A stretch of 64,000 bases of DNA, taken from the NCBI GenBank assembly GCA_004332335.1, contig SISS01000008.1, positions 124,001 to 188,000 on the forward strand. Reading direction: 5' to 3'. Made by a program: the position numbers and the translations under genes. Below the pieces are notes generated by a model that saw nothing but the letters and a program-made list of their open reading frames with translations, was not told where the DNA came from and made no database searches. Of this stretch, positions 1-9,306 are shown in pieces; the first letter of the stretch is position 1, and every line of letters starts with the position of its first letter. This stretch comes from Methanoregulaceae archaeon UXB-2016. Lineage in GTDB: Archaea > Halobacteriota > Methanomicrobia > Methanomicrobiales > Methanospirillaceae.

Positions 1-8
1 ACAGAGAA

Positions 9-1211
9 ATGGTACTCGACACAGGTGCAACGGCATGGATCCTAGCGTCGACAGCGCTGGTCATGCTCATGACCCCCGGGGTCGGGTTCTTCTATGGCGG
101 GATGGTCCGGAGGAAGAATCTGATCTCGATGATCGCGCTCTCGTTCATCGCGTTTGCGCTCGCCTCAGTCCAATGGGTCGTGGCCGGGTACTCGCTCTCG
201 TTCGGTCCCGATATCGGCGGTTTCATCGGGGGGCTTGACTTCTTCGGCCTCGCCGGCATCGGGATGGACGCAGGCGAGGGGACGTATCCGCCGGTCCTCT
301 TCGTGATGTGGCAGCTGGTCTTCGCGGCCGTCGCGCTCGCGATCCTGACCTCAGCCGTGGCCGAACGGGTGAAGCTGAGCTCGTTCCTCGTGCTGGGCCT
401 GCTCTGGACCACGCTCGTGTACGACCCCCTCGCCCACTGGGTCTGGGGTGGCGGCTGGGCCATGAGCATGGGCGCGCTCGACTTCGCGGGCGGCACGGTC
501 GTCCACATCAGTTCGGGCTTCGGCGCGCTCGCGCTCGCGCTCGTGATCGGCAAGCGGGTCGGCTACGGCAAACACTCGTTCGAACCGACGAACATCCCCA
601 TGACGCTCCTCGGCGCGGGCCTGCTCTGGTTCGGCTGGTTCGGTTTCAACTCGGGCTCGGCCCTGGCCGCCGACGGCCTCGCGTCGAACGCGTTCCTGGT
701 CACGAACACGGCGGCCGCGATCGGCGCTCTCGCCTGGCTCGCGGCAAGCTGGATTCACGGCAAGCCCTCGTCGCTCGGGTTCGTCTCGGGCGGGATTGCG
801 GGCCTCGTCGCGATCACACCGGCCGCAGGCTACGTCGGAGTCCCGGCGAGCCTCGTGATCGGTGCGGTCGCGGGCCTGCTCTGCTACGGCTGCATGCTGC
901 TCCGCCTCCGGGTCGGCTTCGACGAGTCGCTCGACGCCTGGGCGATCCACGGTATGGGCGGGCTCTGGGGCGCGATCGCGACGGGTATCTTCGCGAGCAC
1001 CGCAATCAACAAGTACCCGGGCCTGCTCGAGGGGAACGTCCAGCAGTTCATCAACAACCTGCTCGGCGCGGGGGCGGCGGTCGTCTACGCGTTCGGCGTG
1101 ACCTTCGTGCTCGCCTGGGTCGTGAACAAGGTCATGGGCCTGCGCGTGACCGAAGACGAAGAGTACGTCGGCCTGGACATCGCCCAGCACGGTGAGCGGG
1201 CGAACAGCTGA
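9..1211 (+). CDS. amt: Ammonium transporter, Amt family
   Basis: A 400-residue integral membrane channel that moves ammonium/ammonia across the cytoplasmic membrane. Its length is normal for the family, with about eleven hydrophobic segments starting at the N-terminus. The twin-histidine pore residues are visible as [10 protein letters not shown] (about residue 165) and [12 protein letters not shown] (about residue 315), and the substrate-vestibule region [13 protein letters not shown] is present. The first ATG in the window is used, with only a weak AGAGAA upstream, so the promoter lies outside. The glnK gene follows 12 bases later, the usual amt-glnK operon in which the P-II protein plugs the channel when nitrogen is plentiful. 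The assignment is secure. Confidence 0.95.
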   Translation: MVLDTGATAWILASTALVMLMTPGVGFFYGGMVRRKNLISMIALSFIAFALASVQWVVAGYSLSFGPDIGGFIGGLDFFGLAGIGMDAGEGTYPPVLFVMWQLVFAAVALAILTSAVAERVKLSSFLVLGLLWTTLVYDPLAHWVWGGGWAMSMGALDFAGGTVVHISSGFGALALALVIGKRVGYGKHSFEPTNIPMTLLGAGLLWFGWFGFNSGSALAADGLASNAFLVTNTAAAIGALAWLAASWIHGKPSSLGFVSGGIAGLVAITPAAGYVGVPASLVIGAVAGLLCYGCMLLRLRVGFDESLDAWAIHGMGGLWGAIATGIFASTAINKYPGLLEGNVQQFINNLLGAGAAVVYAFGVTFVLAWVVNKVMGLRVTEDEEYVGLDIAQHGERANS

Positions 1212-1553
<342 letters not shown>

Positions 1554-1650
1554 GCACGCCCCTCCCCTCTTCCCACCTTCCCCTCTCTCCACTATTCACG
1601 CTGTTTCTCAAACCGAGCGTTCATGAGATGCCCGGTCCAACTCTTCTCAC

Positions 1651-2427
1651 ATGCGGGTCACGGCCCTCTCCTCGGGCTCTAAAGGGAACTCGGTCCTGGT
1701 CGAGGGCGCGAGCGGCAGCCTCCTCGTCGACGCCGGGCTCTCGGCCCGCGACCTCCTCGCGAGGATCGCGGCGGCGGGCGCCGACCCCGCAGCCATCGAG
1801 GCCGTCCTCGTGACTCACGAGCACACGGATCACATCCGCGGGCTCGATGCGTTCTCAAAGAGGCTGGACATCCCGGTCTACGGGACCCCCGGCACGATCG
1901 CCGAGTTCCTGCTCCACCGGAAGTCCACGAAGTGTATTATTGAGACCCGGACCGTCCACGCCTTCGAGCGGTTCATGATCGGCGAGTTTGCGATCGAGTC
2001 CCTCCCCCTCTCGCACGACGCGCGCGACCCCTGCGGATACGCGATCGAGGCCGATGGGGCCCGACTCGGGTACTGCACGGACACGGGCGTCGTCCCCGAA
2101 GGGGTGCGCGAGCGGCTCGGCGTCTGCGACGCGCTCGTGCTCGAGGCGAACCACTGCCCCCGCATGCTCGAGGAGGGCCCGTATCCGGCCATGCTCAAGC
2201 GCCGGATCCGGTCGCGGCGCGGCCACCTCTCGAACGAGCAGACGGCCGAGCTCCTCCGTTCCTTCTCGGGCGACCTCACGGCGGTGATGCTCGCCCATCT
2301 CTCGGAGACGAACAACACCCCCGACCGGGCCCGGACCGCGGTCGAGAACGCGTTCGGCCTCTTCTCGTCCGAGATCGAGCTCTCGGTCGCGCTCCAGCAG
2401 ACGATCTCGGCCCCGATGGTGATCTAG
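1651..2427 (+). CDS. MBL-fold metallohydrolase, YycJ/WalJ-like
   Basis: A 258-residue metallo-beta-lactamase-fold hydrolase. The N-terminus LSSGSKGNSVLVEGASGSLL and the block EANHCPRMLEEGPYP followed by LKRRIRSRRGHLSNEQ are typical of the YycJ/WalJ branch, whose members act as DNA exonucleases. The zinc-binding motif is THEHTDHIRG at about residue 55, and a late histidine occurs in LAHLSETNN. The stop codon directly abuts the GTG start of DNA ligase, so the two are probably cotranscribed and may both serve DNA repair (inference). Its own substrate cannot be read from the sequence. Confidence 0.85.
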   Translation: MRVTALSSGSKGNSVLVEGASGSLLVDAGLSARDLLARIAAAGADPAAIEAVLVTHEHTDHIRGLDAFSKRLDIPVYGTPGTIAEFLLHRKSTKCIIETRTVHAFERFMIGEFAIESLPLSHDARDPCGYAIEADGARLGYCTDTGVVPEGVRERLGVCDALVLEANHCPRMLEEGPYPAMLKRRIRSRRGHLSNEQTAELLRSFSGDLTAVMLAHLSETNNTPDRARTAVENAFGLFSSEIELSVALQQTISAPMVI

Positions 2428-4095
2428 GTGGAGTTCGCCGAGTTCGCCCTCGTCTGCGAACGCCTCGAAGCGCTCGCGGCCCGGCTTGAGATGCGCGATC
2501 TGATCGCCTCGCTCCTTCCCGGGCTCGACGAGGCCGAGCTCACGATCTTCGTCCGGTTCATCCAGGGCCGGGTCTTCCCGGACTGGTCGCCCGAGAAGCT
2601 CGGGATCGGCCCGAACCTCCTGTACGAGGCGGTCGCTTACGTCGCGGGCCGGAAGCGGGCTGACGTGGTCCGGCTCGTCAACGAGACCGGCGATGCAGGG
2701 CTCGCGGTCGAACGCCTGCTCGCGAAGCGGCAGCAGTCGGCCTTCTTCTCGGACTCTCTCTCCCTTGCCGAGGTGCACGCCCTCCTGGTCCGGACCGCGT
2801 CGGCCTCGGGCGCACAGTCCCAGCAGGCGAAGATGCGCCTTCTCCGGCAGGGCTTCGGTGCAATGACCCCACGCGAGGCCCGTTACTTCGCCCGGCTCGT
2901 CCTGGCCGAGCTCCGGATCGGGATCGGCGAGGGGACGGTCCGCGACGCGATCGCGCTGGCCTTCGAGCTCGAGCCGGCCCTGATCGAGCACGCCCAGCAG
3001 GCCCGGAACGACCTCGGCGAGGTCGCGCTTCTGGCGCGGATAGGGCCCGAGGCGCTCAGGGAGGTCTCGATCGTCCCATTCCGACCGGTCCGGCTGATGC
3101 TCGCCCAGCAGGGGACGATCGCCCAGCAGCTCGCGGACTTCGGTCCGGTCGCGGTCGAGTACAAGTATGACGGCTCGCGGATCCAGTTCCACCGCGTGGG
3201 TCAGATCGGCCGGTGCTGGTCGCGCCGGCTCGAGGAGGTGACCCATGCCCTGCCCGAGGTAGTCGAGGCCCTCCTCGCCGCGACCTCCGGGGACGTGATC
3301 CTCGACGCTGAGGTGGTCGCGGTGGGGCCTGACGGCCGACCGCTCCCCTTCCAGACCGTGCTCCGCCGTTTCCGCCGCAAGCACGGCGTGGCCGAGGCCC
3401 GCGAGGCGATCGCGCTCGTGCCCCGGGTCTTCGACTGCCTCTATGCCGACGGCGAGACCCTGCTCGACCGGCCTCTCGCCGAGCGGCGGGCCCGGCTCGA
3501 GGCCCAGCTCGGGGACCACCTGGCTCCCCAGCAGGTGCTCGACGACGAGGAAGCGGTCCGGGCCGTGTACGAGCAGGCCCTCGCCGACGGGAACGAGGGC
3601 GTGATGCTCAAGCTCCCCGCTTCGCCGTACACCCCCGGGGCCCGCGGCCGGGCCTGGGTCAAGATCAAGCCCGAGGTCGAGACCCTCGACCTGGCCGTGG
3701 TCGGCGCGGGCTGGGGCGAGGGCCGGCGGGCCGGCGCCTTCGGCACGTACGAGCTCGCGGTCCAGGACCGGGGCCAGCTCCTCGGCGTGGGCCGGGTCGC
3801 GACCGGCATGACCGACGAGGATCTCGCCGCCCTCCACGCCCTCTTCAAGGACCTCGTGATCGCCGAGTCGGGCAACACGGTCACACTCGAGCCCCAGGCC
3901 GTCTTCGAGGTCGGCTACTCCGAGATCCAGAAGAGTCCGAACTACGCGAGCGGGTACGCGCTCCGGTTCCCCCGCTTTGTCCGGGTCCGCGAGGACAAGG
4001 GAGTCGACGAGGTCGAGACCCTCGAGACCCTCGAGGCCCGGTACCGCCGGCAGGCGACGCAGAACGGCGGGAACGGCACCTCCACGGTCGAGTGA
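2428..4095 (+). CDS. lig: ATP-dependent DNA ligase
   Basis: A 555-residue ligase that seals nicks in duplex DNA using ATP, needed for lagging-strand replication and repair. The nucleotidyltransferase motif I is EYKYDGSRIQ, with the adenylated lysine near residue 247. Motifs III to V follow (DVILDAEVVAV, EGVMLKLPASPY, AWVKIKPE), then an OB-fold ending in YALRFPRFVRVREDK. An N-terminal DNA-binding domain covers about residues 1-200. This is the standard archaeal ligase I architecture and length. Translation begins at a GTG immediately after the stop of the upstream gene, so coupling is likely. Confidence 0.95.
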   Translation: MEFAEFALVCERLEALAARLEMRDLIASLLPGLDEAELTIFVRFIQGRVFPDWSPEKLGIGPNLLYEAVAYVAGRKRADVVRLVNETGDAGLAVERLLAKRQQSAFFSDSLSLAEVHALLVRTASASGAQSQQAKMRLLRQGFGAMTPREARYFARLVLAELRIGIGEGTVRDAIALAFELEPALIEHAQQARNDLGEVALLARIGPEALREVSIVPFRPVRLMLAQQGTIAQQLADFGPVAVEYKYDGSRIQFHRVGQIGRCWSRRLEEVTHALPEVVEALLAATSGDVILDAEVVAVGPDGRPLPFQTVLRRFRRKHGVAEAREAIALVPRVFDCLYADGETLLDRPLAERRARLEAQLGDHLAPQQVLDDEEAVRAVYEQALADGNEGVMLKLPASPYTPGARGRAWVKIKPEVETLDLAVVGAGWGEGRRAGAFGTYELAVQDRGQLLGVGRVATGMTDEDLAALHALFKDLVIAESGNTVTLEPQAVFEVGYSEIQKSPNYASGYALRFPRFVRVREDKGVDEVETLETLEARYRRQATQNGGNGTSTVE

Positions 4096-4153
4096 GCCGG
4101 GATCCCCGCACCCGGATCGCCAGGGTCAATACGACTCCGGTCGACCCTCTCCC

Positions 4154-5365
4154 ATGACTCCCGATACCGGCGGAGCGACAGGGGTCGAGGCCCTGATCCG
4201 AATGCACCTGGCCGCACTCGTCGCGATCGGCGAGCGCCCGACCGGCTCGGCCTCCGCCCGGCGGGCCGAGGCGTATCTCGAGAGCGCCCTCGGGGAGGCC
4301 GGCTGCCGGGTCGAACGCCAGGCCTTCTCCTGCACGGACTGGCGGGTGGAGCGGGGGTCCTGCCGGTGCGGAGCTACCGACGTACTTGTGGTTGCGAACC
4401 CGTACAGCCTTTCTTGCGCAGTTCGATCCCGGAGCGTCTCGGCCGGCACGATGGACGAGCTCGCGGCCCTGGACATGAGGGATCGGATCGTCGTGCTCCA
4501 CGGTGCGCTCACGGCCACACCCTGGATGCCTGCTGAGTTCCCGTTCTACACGGACGAGGAGAGCCGGGCCCGCGTGCGCCTGCTCGACGCCGGAAGCCCG
4601 GTGGCGGTCGTCATGGTCTCGCCCCGGACGGACCATGCCGTGCCCGTGACCATAGACGGGGCATTCTCGGTCCCGTCCTGCACGGTCTCGGCGGAGGCCG
4701 GTGCCCTGCTCCTCGCTTCTCCCGGCGCCGTGGTCGACCTCGTCCTCGAGACCGCGGCCGAACCGGTCGAGGCCGCGAACGTGATCGGCCGGCTCGGCGG
4801 CGAGGGCCCGCGCCTCGTCCTGATGGCCCACCTCGACACCAAGCACTACACACCCGGTGCGCTCGACAACGCGACCGGCCTCGCTGTCCTGCTCACGCTG
4901 GCCGACCGCCTCGCCGCCGATCCCCCCTGCCCCCTCGAGTTCGTCGCGTTCAACGGCGAGGAACACCATGCAGCGCCGGGCGAGGTCGCCTACCTGGGTG
5001 CGGGACGGCTCAATCCCGGCGCGATTGCCCTTGCGATCAACCTCGACGGCATTGGCCTCGGGGGGTACCCGGCGAGCCTCGCGCTCTTCTCCTGTCCGCC
5101 CGCGCTCGAGGCTGCGGCCCGGGAGCTCCTGGCCCGGACGCCAGACCTGGTCATGGTCGACCCGTGGCCCGCGGGCGACCACATGATCTTCTGCATGCAG
5201 GGCGTGCCGAGCATGGCTGTCTCGAGTGCAGCCCCTCCCGACGTGATCGAGGCCGTGCTCCACACGCCGGCCGACACGCTCGATCGGGTCGACACAGCGC
5301 TCGTCGCGCGCACGGCTGGCGCGGTCGAGGCCCTGATCCGGGCGACGGCCGGCATGAGGGCGTGA
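4154..5365 (+). CDS. M28-type zinc aminopeptidase-like protein
   Basis: A 403-residue peptidase with the M28 (aminopeptidase Y/S) fold. Metal-binding residues occur in the expected order: HLDTKHYTPGALDNATG (His and bridging Asp), FNGEEHHAA (general-base Glu plus ligand), NLDGIGLGG (Asp) and AGDHMIF (last His). An inserted PA-like region of about 130 residues precedes the catalytic part. No signal peptide is visible, so a cytoplasmic location is inferred. I start at the ATG at 4154; the longer open frame upstream overlaps the ligase gene and looks like a shadow. The substrate is unknown. Confidence 0.8.
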   Translation: MTPDTGGATGVEALIRMHLAALVAIGERPTGSASARRAEAYLESALGEAGCRVERQAFSCTDWRVERGSCRCGATDVLVVANPYSLSCAVRSRSVSAGTMDELAALDMRDRIVVLHGALTATPWMPAEFPFYTDEESRARVRLLDAGSPVAVVMVSPRTDHAVPVTIDGAFSVPSCTVSAEAGALLLASPGAVVDLVLETAAEPVEAANVIGRLGGEGPRLVLMAHLDTKHYTPGALDNATGLAVLLTLADRLAADPPCPLEFVAFNGEEHHAAPGEVAYLGAGRLNPGAIALAINLDGIGLGGYPASLALFSCPPALEAAARELLARTPDLVMVDPWPAGDHMIFCMQGVPSMAVSSAAPPDVIEAVLHTPADTLDRVDTALVARTAGAVEALIRATAGMRA

Positions 5366-5382
5366 ACGGCGACGGCCGACGT

Positions 5383-5610
5383 TACTCCGCCCCCTGCATC
5401 AGGTAGAAGACGTAGCCGTAGGCTTCGGCCGGTCGCCTCGAGCTGGGTGAAGAACGACGCGTGGAGGTCGACGGCGGCCGTGCCCATGTCCGCGAGACGG
5501 GGCAAAGAGGTGCCCCGTGTACCGCTCGTCCCCGGGGCCCTGGCGAGGGAGCCCCTCAAATAACCGGAGAAGTGTCGCAAACTGCCGGTCGGTCTCCAAA
5601 CGGAGGGATG
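5383..5610 (-). pseudogene. Frameshifted unknown gene fragment
   Basis: On the minus strand a plausible protein tail can be followed only by changing frame twice: DRQFATLLRLFEGLPRQGPG, then DMGTAAVDLHASFFTQLE, then AEAYGYVFYLMQGAE followed by a TAA stop. The pieces are roughly 75 residues in all and have the composition of a helical cytoplasmic protein. It lies directly downstream of the ADP-ribosylglycohydrolase gene on the same strand. I do not recognise the family. It is either a decayed gene or a small real gene hit by indels. Confidence 0.45.
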
Positions 5611-5661
5611 GAGCACCGCTCTGGAAAACCCGGCGGGGCGAACGCCGCAGGGGCTCCCGGT

Positions 5662-6660
5662 TCACCAGCGGCCACGTCGTCGGACCCCGGCTCCGTTCTC
5701 GGGGCGCGAGGGTTGAAGCCCGATCGCGGCCCGGGCTCCCGCGACCACGAGGCGCATCCCCGTCGTGAGCAGGTCCTGGTGATCGTGCAGCCCTTCGCGC
5801 CACGCCGCCGGGATCCCCGAGTGGCCATAGCAGGCGCCGGCCAGCTGCCCCGCGACCGCCCCGGCCGTGTCCGCGTCCTCACCGAGGTTGACGGCCGCGA
5901 GCACGACCTCCTCGAACGACCGCCCGCGCGAGAACGCCCAGAGTGCGGCCTCGAGGCAGGCGACGGCGCCTCCCCCGGCCCGGACCTCGGGCGGGTCGCG
6001 CGAGAGGTAGGAACCCTCCGCGACGGCGGCGATCGCCGGGCAGAGCGGGGCGCTGTCCCAGAACCCGGGTGCTGGGCTGAACTGCGGCGCGACGAGGGCC
6101 TCACGGTCCGCTCCGTGGATGGCGCTCGCGAGGAGGGCGGCGAGGTACCGGCAGGCATCGATCGACTCGGGGGCCGCGTGGGTGGTCCGGCTCATCTGGG
6201 CGGCCGCATCGACCGCCCGAACCGGGTCCATGGCCCAGAAGATCGGGATCGGGGCGAGGCGCATCAGCGACCCGTTTCCGGGGGTGAGCCCGGGGACCGG
6301 GGCCGCGATGGGAGCCCCGGTCCGGAGAAAGGCCTCGAGTGCACGGCGGGTCGTGGTCCCGATATCGAGGCAGACGCCAGTCGGCGCCTGGTACCCTTCG
6401 CGCCAGTACCGGACGTACTGCCGCAGCTGGTCGACCTGGTCCATGCCTCCGCACGCGATCAGGCTCTCGGTCAGGCAGAGGGCGAGGGCCGTGTCGTCGG
6501 TCCAGCAGCCCAGCGGAAGGTTCAGGACGCCGCCCGTCCGGTACCCGGTGACCGGCGGAAACGAGCCCGGTCTCAGGAACTCGACGGGCGCGCCGAGCGC
6601 GTCTCCTACTGCGAGCCCCACCAGTGCCCCGAGGGCTGCATCGTGCACGTCGATCGCCAT
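5662..6660 (-). CDS. ADP-ribosylglycohydrolase family protein
   Basis: A 332-residue DraG/ARH-type hydrolase that removes ADP-ribose from a protein or small-molecule target using two magnesium ions. The hallmarks are GLAVGDALGAPVEFL at the N-terminus, DDTALALCLTESL for the first metal pair, and NLGEDADTAGAVAGQLAG for the second, in the right order and spacing. I use the ATG at 6660, which begins MAIDVHDAALGALVG; the 22 extra residues of the longer frame look non-coding. DraG controls nitrogenase reductase in some microbes, but no classical nitrogenase genes lie nearby, so the target here is unknown. Confidence 0.88.
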   Translation of the reverse strand: MAIDVHDAALGALVGLAVGDALGAPVEFLRPGSFPPVTGYRTGGVLNLPLGCWTDDTALALCLTESLIACGGMDQVDQLRQYVRYWREGYQAPTGVCLDIGTTTRRALEAFLRTGAPIAAPVPGLTPGNGSLMRLAPIPIFWAMDPVRAVDAAAQMSRTTHAAPESIDACRYLAALLASAIHGADREALVAPQFSPAPGFWDSAPLCPAIAAVAEGSYLSRDPPEVRAGGGAVACLEAALWAFSRGRSFEEVVLAAVNLGEDADTAGAVAGQLAGACYGHSGIPAAWREGLHDHQDLLTTGMRLVVAGARAAIGLQPSRPENGAGVRRRGRW

Positions 6661-7105
6661 GGCAGAGCGTTCGTCACGGTCATGAAAATAGTCGTCGAAA
6701 CGATCCCGGGAGCAGCGGAATCCCACCGGGTGGCACCGGGACGCGCCAGGCCCCTCGAAAGAGAGTGCTTTCGAAACCCCGCCGCACGCACCCTTCGCGG
6801 CATATCTCTGCCGGCCCCCGGACGGGACCTCGTCTGGTGTTTTTTAAGCGAGAGGAGGATGTCGAATCCCGGTGTTCACACCCGTGCTGCTCGCTGCTTA
6901 CGAGGCGGACGCGGTGAGGTCGAAAAAAGTGCCGGTGGTCCCCCGGGGAGATGCCGCCGCTCACAGTGACGGGCGGGCTGGTGGTCGGCTTCGGTGGCGC
7001 CCGCTGGTCAGCGTGGACTGCCGGACGATCGCTGGTGTTAGAGGTGTATGTGCTGAGTCTGCATCCGTCCCGTCGTCGAGCGTGCGCTTCCTGCCGGCCG
7101 TATCG
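6661..7105. other. Intergenic region, no gene recognised
   Basis: About 445 bases between two minus-strand genes. Several open frames cross it, but all are arginine/proline-rich shadows with no recognisable domain. A TTTTTT run at 6840-6845 on the plus strand is the only AT-rich element. The part nearest 7105 could hold a frameshifted tail of the adjacent low-complexity lipoprotein gene, but I cannot support that. Confidence 0.4.
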
Positions 7106-7564
7106 CTACGAGGTGGTGCCGCCATGGGGGATGCCGTCGCTGTCCGATGGGAGGCCCCATCGGGCTGCTCCGTCGGGGGGTGTTCCGTTGGGCCGTACCC
7201 CATTTCCCGGCCCGCCAGCCGGCGGGGTTCCATTGAAATGCATCTCGCCCTGCGGTGCTCCCGCAGGAGGTATCCCGTTGGGAAGAAGGCCTCCGGGCGG
7301 ATCGCCGGATGGCCGTGTACCGTTCGGCAGCACACCCTCTGCGGGGGGCCCACCTGCTGGCTGGGTGGCATCCGCTACCGCTGTTGTCGTATCGCCTGCT
7401 GCTGGTGCCGACGCCTGGGGAGCCACAGTCCCGGCAGTCGACGTCGCAGTCGAGCTCTCGGTGCAGCCGGCCATGCAGATGCAACAGCAGAGTAGACCCG
7501 CTGTGGTGAGCAGCAGCAGAAGCCTGTATGACTTTCGTGGATCGGTCGTCGATCTCGTCTTCAT
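7106..7564 (-). CDS. Low-complexity Pro/Gly-rich lipoprotein
   Basis: A 152-residue predicted lipoprotein. After the start MKTRSTTDPRKSY comes a hydrophobic stretch ending in a cysteine-rich lipobox-like segment (CCCICMAGCTES). The rest is a Thr/Ala-rich spacer followed by imperfect repeats of the type PPAGG..NGTPP (for example EGVLPNGTRPSG, LLPNGIPPAGAP, GVRPNGTPPDG). Such extended tails usually anchor or space a protein outside the membrane; no catalytic domain is visible. I chose the ATG at 7564 because the signal peptide begins there. Function unknown. Confidence 0.6.
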   Translation of the reverse strand: MKTRSTTDPRKSYRLLLLLTTAGLLCCCICMAGCTESSTATSTAGTVAPQASAPAAGDTTTAVADATQPAGGPPAEGVLPNGTRPSGDPPGGLLPNGIPPAGAPQGEMHFNGTPPAGGPGNGVRPNGTPPDGAARWGLPSDSDGIPHGGTTS

Positions 7565-7890
7565 GTTACTCTTCAAGGGTATCGTGTTCTCCGGCAGGGG
7601 GAACGGAGGACCGTCGCCGGTCCTCCACTCGTCCGGTATCTCCGGCTCATCTCCTCTGCTCCTCATTCAGCTTGATTCGAGATTCCCGATGAGCATCTCT
7701 TTCTGTCTGAGTCTCACCTCCTCCACGGGTATCGTGGACCTGTAGGGCAGCGGCGAGTCCGGGGAGGTAGGTCCCGCTGTCCCCTCCCTCTCTCTGCCTA
7801 AATGTAACATAAATTTTACTTTTTGTCGGGTTTATTTTACTGCCCCCTCTGGCAGTCCCCTGCTTCGGGAAGGGATCTCCGGCACCGGGA
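7565..7890. other. Intergenic region with AT-rich tract
   Basis: About 325 bases between the lipoprotein start and the end of nreA. A distinctly AT-rich tract at about 7797-7842 stands out from the GC-rich surroundings and contains, on the minus strand, AAAATTTATG-like elements that could be a TATA box for the lipoprotein gene, although the implied leader would be over 200 bases long. No gene is recognised. Confidence 0.4.
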
Positions 7891-9036
7891 TCAGAGAAAG
7901 TCGCTGAGCGTCCGCTCAGCCCGCATCCTCGGCAGAAGCGTCGACTTCGCACGCCACGAGCTGTCCCCATAGTGGCGGTCGAGCGCGTCAGCACCCTCGG
8001 CCAGAGTCGAGTATCGCTCGGGGGGCGAACGCATCGCCTCGAACGCGGCCTCGCGCACGACCCAGGTGCCGAGCGGAGCCCAGTACTCGCCCGTGACCGA
8101 CCGGAGCACGAGGGCCCGGGCCTGCCGACGAATCGATTGGAGATAGCCGGTCACGGCCAGCCGGGCCGAGTAGTAGGCGCCGGCGATCGGCGAGTACCCG
8201 GACTTGGTCTTCCCCTCGCCGTCAACCGTGACCGAGTCGAAGTCGTGGGTCCAGAGGCTGTGAGCGCGCCAGCACTCGACCATCTCATACTGCCAGCCCC
8301 CGGGCACGAGGAGCACGGCGATCGTGTTGCCGTAGAGCCTGTGCGAGAAGACCAGCACCTCTTCGACCGAGGGGTACCGGGTGACCTCCTTCTTCTGCGC
8401 CCGACCGAGGGTATCGTCGACCGCGGTGATCGCCCACCGGGTCGGCACGACCCGGGGGTGCTTGCCGAGCACACCAGCCGAGAGCAGATTGGTCAGGTGG
8501 TAGACGTCCACGTCGGCGCGATAGAGCTCGGCGAGCCCCTGGGACGCGGGCAGGTCCGTGTCGGACGCGACCTTATCTACTGCACGGGGCACGACCGGAT
8601 TGTCGAGCACGTCGAGAGCCCGGACCGACCCGGACCGCCCGACCGGGGTCAGCACGCCGTCGAATCGGAGGTCGAAGTCGACCGGACGGGTGAACGAGAC
8701 CTCGACGTCGACCGGCGTGGCCGAGAGCGCGACCTCGGTCATCGCGTCCTGGACCCGGGCGACCGGTGCCCTCGCCGCGATCGTCGCGGCCCGGAGGTTT
8801 ACCACGTCGTCGAGCGAGAGACCCCGGGCGAGCCAGGCCGGCGGCCGGTCCTCGTCCGCAAGGAGGAGGGGACCGCCCTGGACCGCGGGATAGCCGTGCG
8901 ATCCGACGAAGACCGAGGGGGCCGCACCCATGTAGGAGCTGATCGGTTTCGTCCCGACCCGTGCGAGGAACCGGGCCGTGATCGGGCAGCGCGGCAGGCC
9001 GCAGAGTCCCTTGCCCTTGCAGCTCGCACAGAGCAT
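7891..9036 (-). CDS. nreA: NreA-type DNA repair protein
   Basis: A 381-residue archaeal NreA family protein, involved in repair of crosslinking DNA damage and interacting with PCNA. The N-terminus MLCASCKGKGLCGLPRCPI is the characteristic four-cysteine zinc-binding motif. The large central NreA domain is continuous (for example GAAPSVFVGSHGYP, HLTNLLSAGVLG, LYGNTIAVLLVPG). The extreme C-terminus, RTLSDFL, matches the PCNA-interacting (PIP) tail of this family, although the usual leading Gln is not evident. I use the ATG at 9036, 7 bases after an AAGGA site, rather than the GTG five codons upstream. Confidence 0.9.
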   Translation of the reverse strand: MLCASCKGKGLCGLPRCPITARFLARVGTKPISSYMGAAPSVFVGSHGYPAVQGGPLLLADEDRPPAWLARGLSLDDVVNLRAATIAARAPVARVQDAMTEVALSATPVDVEVSFTRPVDFDLRFDGVLTPVGRSGSVRALDVLDNPVVPRAVDKVASDTDLPASQGLAELYRADVDVYHLTNLLSAGVLGKHPRVVPTRWAITAVDDTLGRAQKKEVTRYPSVEEVLVFSHRLYGNTIAVLLVPGGWQYEMVECWRAHSLWTHDFDSVTVDGEGKTKSGYSPIAGAYYSARLAVTGYLQSIRRQARALVLRSVTGEYWAPLGTWVVREAAFEAMRSPPERYSTLAEGADALDRHYGDSSWRAKSTLLPRMRAERTLSDFL

Positions 9037-9095
9037 CCCGCCGTCCTTCACCCGATCACCCGTCCCCGATCCCGGCTGGTCCGTGGATCACGAGG

Positions 9096-9299
9096 TCACA
9101 GCCAGATTCGCCAGCCAACATCGAACCGGGCCCCGCACTCGGGGCAGCAGAGCACAGCCGGCCGGCCGGCGTCGCTGTCGGGAAGCAGGGTGACATGGAA
9201 TCCCCGGGTGTAGCCGCAGTCGGGGCAGATGCGGACTTCGCCCTCGGGCGCGAGCGTACGGATGGGTCGGACATCGTCCATGAGTGGGATACGGCCCAT
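9096..9299 (-). CDS. Small zinc-ribbon protein
   Basis: A 67-residue protein with two zinc-binding knuckles, RICPDCGYTRGF and VLCCPECGARFDVGW, spaced about 25 residues apart, a typical zinc ribbon. It sits between nreA and nadC on the same strand, 7 bases after the end of nadC, so it may be the last gene of the nadX-nadC transcript. The alternative internal ATG (MDDVRPIR) would shorten it by six residues. No specific function can be assigned; such ribbons often bind nucleic acid or are subunits of larger enzymes. Confidence 0.65.
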   Translation of the reverse strand: MGRIPLMDDVRPIRTLAPEGEVRICPDCGYTRGFHVTLLPDSDAGRPAVLCCPECGARFDVGWRIWL

Positions 9300-9306
9300 C
9301 CCCTCT

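Noticed and set aside
92-553. Long minus-strand frame opposite amt, and many similar long frames opposite other genes
   Set aside because: High GC keeps antisense frames open; these are Arg/Pro/Ser-rich and show no domains, unlike the intact plus-strand gene.
1855-3837. A 660-codon frame opposite the YycJ-like and ligase genes
   Set aside because: Composition is repetitive and charged with no family motif; both plus-strand genes have complete motifs.
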